Positions 5,159 to 8,723 of a stretch of 8,723 nucleotides of DNA are shown here, piece by piece (positions within the stretch are counted from its first letter, which is position 1; every line of letters begins with the position of its first letter). Origin of the DNA: Candidatus Thorarchaeota archaeon (lineage in GTDB: Archaea; Asgardarchaeota; Thorarchaeia; Thorarchaeales; Thorarchaeaceae); contig JAHQWZ010000064.1 of the NCBI GenBank assembly GCA_029856425.1, forward strand, positions 1-8,723, in the 5' to 3' direction. The notes under the pieces are model-generated. The model did not search any database. It was not told the DNA's origin and saw only the letters and a list, made by a program, of their open reading frames with translations. The translations under genes were made by a program, and so were the position numbers.

Positions 5159-8100
5159 AGTGGAAACGTAATAGCTGAAAGCATTCCAGCATTAAAGAGG
5201 AATTTGGGAATAACGAACATCGAAGCCAAAGCCATCCTTCCAGTGTTTTTAGGTGGCAATATGACAGCTGGTGGGATTTCTGTAGCTGCGGGCGAACCCC
5301 TCGGTAGGGTGGAAAAGGCATTGGCTCGATTAGAAAAGAAGGGATTATTGACTCGAATAGAGGGAGTAGTTCCCATTTTTCGTCTATCTCCAGCAATCTT
5401 TGCATTGGAGGGTTCTTTGACTAATGTCAGGGATGATTTGCAGGCCAATTCAGAAGCCTTTCAGAAGTTATTTGAAGGACATCTCAAGACTATTGATGAG
5501 TCAGTTGATGCGGTCTTTGATTCCCAAAAGAACACCATGGATGATGGGAAAGTCGCTTTCCAATCATACGAAACAGATATGATCGCATCTGTTCAAGCGC
5601 AGGTCGACATTATCACATCCCTCGCTATGGAGACCCTCGCTGAATTTGCAAAGAATATTGAAGATGCTCTGCACACATTCGACCTATCTCTTGATGATGG
5701 GATAGGTACTCGGCTTTCCACTCTCCAAAAGGAGCTTGACAAGAGCCAGAAGGATCTTGATCAGACAACCAGTGATGTTTCACGTAGCTTCAAAAAGTGG
5801 CTCGCTACTGAGCGCAAGTCTTCTACCACCGCAATAGAGGCCCTTGAAAGAGAGATAATATCATTGACCCAAACCCTAAGGGAGTCCGTGTCGAAGGCAT
5901 TGAACACTTCCAAAGCTGTTCTTGGAACTGCCGTAGATGCGATGACATCCGAGATTCTGGAAAAATCCACCAAAGTGTCAGATGAATCCATATCATCCAT
6001 TGGAGAAGCCACCAATGCACTCGATGAAACAATCTCTAGTATGAATTCAAAACTTAGCGCGGCATTCCTTGCAGCAGAAGAATCGCTGAAAGATATTAGT
6101 ACTATGGGTCGTAGTCAAATATCCGAGGAATCAGAGGCAGCTAGATCCCGTATAGAGGAGGCTCTTGAGTTATGCGAATCCGCAAAAGATTCTATCGAAA
6201 AGTGGAAGGAAGAGGTTGCTACTTTCGGCGAAGTTTCCATGCAATCATTGCGTTTTCAGCTCGATAGAGTTAATGCCACCAAATTCGACTATCTGGATAA
6301 TGTGAAAGCAGCGGTAACCGGGAATCTTGAGAAGACACAAATTCATTTCGCCACTGAGTATCAAACCCTTAAAGATATGTCAATGGAGGGGATTTCGCAA
6401 TTCGAATCCCATCTTAATAGCTGCCGAACATTAACCTTAGATTTACTAGGAAAACAGATGAATTCGCAGGAGAAGAGTCTGGATTCTGCCAATCTGGAGA
6501 TTCAATCCAGTATTGATCGCTGGTCAGATAGCACAATGAAGGATATCGGAGCGAAACTATCTAAAATCGTGTCAGATGTCAGTAAAACCCTCGACACAGA
6601 AGTGTCTGAAATTGATACTCTGGTCGAATCCATTGACAGTCGACTAAAATCTGCATTTAGCACTGTGATGTCCACTTCCTTAACGAAACAAGAGTCAGCT
6701 CTGACACAAGTGAAAAAGACAACCCATGATTTTGAAGCTGATATAGGCCAACGTCTCTCGGAAATCGGTGCGGGATATGTGTCAACCACACAGAAGCAGA
6801 TAACGGATGCAAAATCATTGTATAAGAATCTAAATGCCAAGCTTGATGAAAGGCTTGTCCTAGGTGTTAGTGCTCTTACAAGTCAGGCAAATAAGGTACA
6901 GAGAGAGATTGACAAAGCTCTGAAAGGGCAGATTGAGCGTATTGATCAACATGCCCTGGGGATACGAGAGGAGTTTCACATTCATCTTGAAGATCTGACA
7001 CGACAGTTCAACAATCTCATTAAAGGCTTGGAAGTGACATTCAATGGATTCCTCTCTAGTCAAACCTCTGAAGCTAGGGACCTGATTGCTTCTACCCATA
7101 CAGAGTTCAAAGGGGTATTGAAGACTGAAATGACCTCATTACAGGATGACTCTCAAATGCTTCAACAGGAGTTTTCAGAGGAATTGGGGGGAAGAATAGA
7201 TGAGCTTGTCGGAGCAGCAGACGCCATTAAGAAGGCTCTAGATGATCTTTCTGTGCAGAAGCGGACTGAAATCTCAGAGGCAATGGCAGATACTCTTCAT
7301 CGAATTGAAGATGCAGTCAAGAGCACAGATGACGCGCTCAAGGAAATCGAATCTGGTACCATTCGCCAATTTGGTGAGAATCTATTCCAAGTATCGAAGG
7401 AATTCAGCACGACTGTCACGGGTGCGCGAGATAGCATAGCAGAGCGCGTTGCGAGCGTTAATGAGTCCACTCAAGATGGCATAACAAAAAGCACTGGAAA
7501 AATCCGCAGCATAATCGACTCATACACAGCAGGTCAACGGGAATCCGGAGACTTGCTCATAGCGAGTACCAGCAATAAAATGGATTCCCTAGCATCTAAG
7601 CTTGTGAAGACATCAAATGCCAATGTTGAGGCATTCCAAAACTCGCTCTCTGAAAAAGAAACCTCAAGGCTCGCTTCTGCAAGGACTATTCGCGAAGAAG
7701 CTCTAGCGGCAATCGAGGAGAGAAGAAGCCAGGTTGCTCATGCCTTTACAGAAGCTACGGAAACTATTGAGACCTCTGCAGGTAATCTAACCTATTCCTT
7801 GGAACAACTAGCAAACAAGCTTGAGACTGAGATATCCATGCTTGGTGGAAAATTGTCAAAAGCCGCAAACACTACAGCTGTTAGGGTCGTGGAAAGGGGT
7901 GAGAAGACTCTGAAGGAACTTGAGGCTAACAGCCGGAGTTTCATCAAGAAAGCAGAGGCTGACATCCAGGCTCAGACTGTGGAATTTGGTGATGATGCAA
8001 TGGATATTCTTACTAAAGCAGCAGAACCGTTGACCGAGCTTCCCAAAACTCTGAATGACCCAGTTGCGAGTTCGACCTCAGAAGCAACCAAGCAAGTTGC

Positions 8101-8723
8101 AGAACTCAGTGCAGATACGGAAGCATCTCTTGAAAAGGCTCTCACAGATTTCGCACAAGCATCCAAGTCTATTTCCAGCACATCCAAGACACTACTCGAT
8201 GGATTGGTGACCCAGGCAACTAAAAGCCTCGATAGTGCACTTGAAGATGCAAAACAGGGCGTTGTGGTATCGAATCAGCATGCATCTCGCAAGTTAGAAT
8301 CCATAGGCATTGAATTGAAAACACACGTTGGAAGTGAATCAGCACGATTAACTGAGAGAACTCAAAATGAGGTTACTGTGAAGAATGCAGAGATTGCAGG
8401 TGTTGCCGCAAATGCAATGAATGATGCCACGGAAGGGCTATCAGTTCTTCGCCAAACACGTAATGACGCCTTCAATAATTTAAGCGAGCATATTGACAAG
8501 ACACTCAGACAATGGAGCATTGAGCAGAAAAAGGATCTTGGCACACTGATCGGTGAGGTCGAGGCATCTATAGGGAATATGTCTGAACTAGCAAATGGGG
8601 CTATTGAAACAATCGAGGCTATCAAGAGCGCTCGAGAAGAGATATCTCCCATCTCAAGCGATAATACCTGGTATCTCACAGGGACCGAAGAGATATGTGC
8701 ACATATGCTTGACATGGTTTCGC
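5156..8723 (+). CDS. Giant TrmB-like protein: winged HTH, about 1,080-residue coiled coil, start of a C-terminal domain (3' end outside window)
   Basis: The frame is open for 1189 codons and runs off the window. Residues 12-80 match the TrmB winged helix-turn-helix in layout: LKRNLGITNIEAKA, a central helix pair, RLEKKGLLTRIEG (58-70) and a wing ending PIFRLSP. From about 85 to 1164 the sequence is Ser/Thr/Ala/Glu/Lys-rich predicted helix with hydrophobics in heptad-like spacing. It has no proline from residue 80 to 957, then a small proline cluster (958, 963, 969), and Pro1165 marks the end. Tryptophans sit at 215, 350, 456 and 1120. No membrane segment or signal peptide is present. The last visible stretch, TWYLTGTEEICAHMLDMVS (1171-1189), resembles the opening of the TrmB C-terminal sensor domain (typically W-x-x-x-G followed by an amphipathic helix). 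Normal TrmB regulators are roughly 250-350 residues, so the linker is hugely expanded. DNA binding is inferred from the fold; a structural or chromosome-tethering role is speculation. Confidence 0.85.
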   Translation, partial: MSGNVIAESIPALKRNLGITNIEAKAILPVFLGGNMTAGGISVAAGEPLGRVEKALARLEKKGLLTRIEGVVPIFRLSPAIFALEGSLTNVRDDLQANSEAFQKLFEGHLKTIDESVDAVFDSQKNTMDDGKVAFQSYETDMIASVQAQVDIITSLAMETLAEFAKNIEDALHTFDLSLDDGIGTRLSTLQKELDKSQKDLDQTTSDVSRSFKKWLATERKSSTTAIEALEREIISLTQTLRESVSKALNTSKAVLGTAVDAMTSEILEKSTKVSDESISSIGEATNALDETISSMNSKLSAAFLAAEESLKDISTMGRSQISEESEAARSRIEEALELCESAKDSIEKWKEEVATFGEVSMQSLRFQLDRVNATKFDYLDNVKAAVTGNLEKTQIHFATEYQTLKDMSMEGISQFESHLNSCRTLTLDLLGKQMNSQEKSLDSANLEIQSSIDRWSDSTMKDIGAKLSKIVSDVSKTLDTEVSEIDTLVESIDSRLKSAFSTVMSTSLTKQESALTQVKKTTHDFEADIGQRLSEIGAGYVSTTQKQITDAKSLYKNLNAKLDERLVLGVSALTSQANKVQREIDKALKGQIERIDQHALGIREEFHIHLEDLTRQFNNLIKGLEVTFNGFLSSQTSEARDLIASTHTEFKGVLKTEMTSLQDDSQMLQQEFSEELGGRIDELVGAADAIKKALDDLSVQKRTEISEAMADTLHRIEDAVKSTDDALKEIESGTIRQFGENLFQVSKEFSTTVTGARDSIAERVASVNESTQDGITKSTGKIRSIIDSYTAGQRESGDLLIASTSNKMDSLASKLVKTSNANVEAFQNSLSEKETSRLASARTIREEALAAIEERRSQVAHAFTEATETIETSAGNLTYSLEQLANKLETEISMLGGKLSKAANTTAVRVVERGEKTLKELEANSRSFIKKAEADIQAQTVEFGDDAMDILTKAAEPLTELPKTLNDPVASSTSEATKQVAELSADTEASLEKALTDFAQASKSISSTSKTLLDGLVTQATKSLDSALEDAKQGVVVSNQHASRKLESIGIELKTHVGSESARLTERTQNEVTVKNAEIAGVAANAMNDATEGLSVLRQTRNDAFNNLSEHIDKTLRQWSIEQKKDLGTLIGEVEASIGNMSELANGAIETIEAIKSAREEISPISSDNTWYLTGTEEICAHMLDMVS

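Noticed and set aside
4837..5448. Minus-strand ORF of 203 codons across the junction of the 271-residue gene and the giant gene
   Set aside because: It spans the end of one good plus-strand gene and the HTH-encoding start of another, has no recognisable domain and is Ser/Pro/Arg-rich, as expected for a shadow.
8362..8715. Minus-strand ORF of 117 codons with hydrophobic stretches resembling membrane helices
   Set aside because: Antisense to the coiled-coil region of the giant gene; hydrophobic Ser/Ile/Ala runs arise from complementing Asp/Glu/Ser/Thr codons.
1..8723. tRNA, rRNA, CRISPR arrays, insertion sequences or long direct repeats
   Set aside because: No cloverleaf, repeat-spacer pattern, transposase motif or terminal inverted repeats were seen. 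The repetitiveness in 5400-8640 is at the amino-acid heptad level, with no DNA repeat units.

Overview
The window is best read as a piece of an archaeal chromosome. The clearest evidence is a full-length archaeal-type D-aminoacyl-tRNA deacylase (DtdA/DTD2). Supporting signs are a BRE/TATA-like promoter, Shine-Dalgarno sequences of the GGTG type, and an N-terminal winged helix of the TrmB kind at the front of a very long protein. Moderate GC and the abundance of long coiled-coil proteins would fit an Asgard-type lineage such as Thorarchaeia, but that placement is an impression and is not proven by the sequence.

Layout. Positions 1-86 hold a pyrimidine-rich tract and two small inverted repeats, with no gene. 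On the minus strand, 87-644 is the minimal open frame of an unrecognised, probably beta-rich protein. The same frame continues upstream to about 902 and still looks coding, but it is cut by one in-frame TGA at 816-818. This is a nonsense mutation, an assembly error or a recoded codon. A divergent promoter region of about 130 bp (903-1032) separates it from the plus-strand genes.

The plus strand then carries five genes: a 411-residue helical/coiled-coil protein (1033-2268); dtdA, 15 bases further on (2284-3108); a promoter and a 297-residue coiled-coil protein (3203-4096); a 198-base intergenic region with inverted repeats; a 271-residue protein with a four-cysteine cluster (4295-5110); and, 45 bases later in the same frame, a very long open frame starting at GTG 5156 and running off the end of the window (1189 codons seen).

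The last gene is the most unusual item. It begins with a TrmB-like winged helix-turn-helix, continues as roughly 1,080 residues of predicted helix with no proline from residue 80 to residue 957, and just before the window edge enters a segment that resembles the start of the TrmB C-terminal sensor domain. It therefore looks like a TrmB-type regulator whose linker has grown into a filament-length coiled coil. The cysteine-cluster gene directly before it is probably co-transcribed and may be its partner. Apart from dtdA, no gene here can be given a specific biochemical function from sequence alone.
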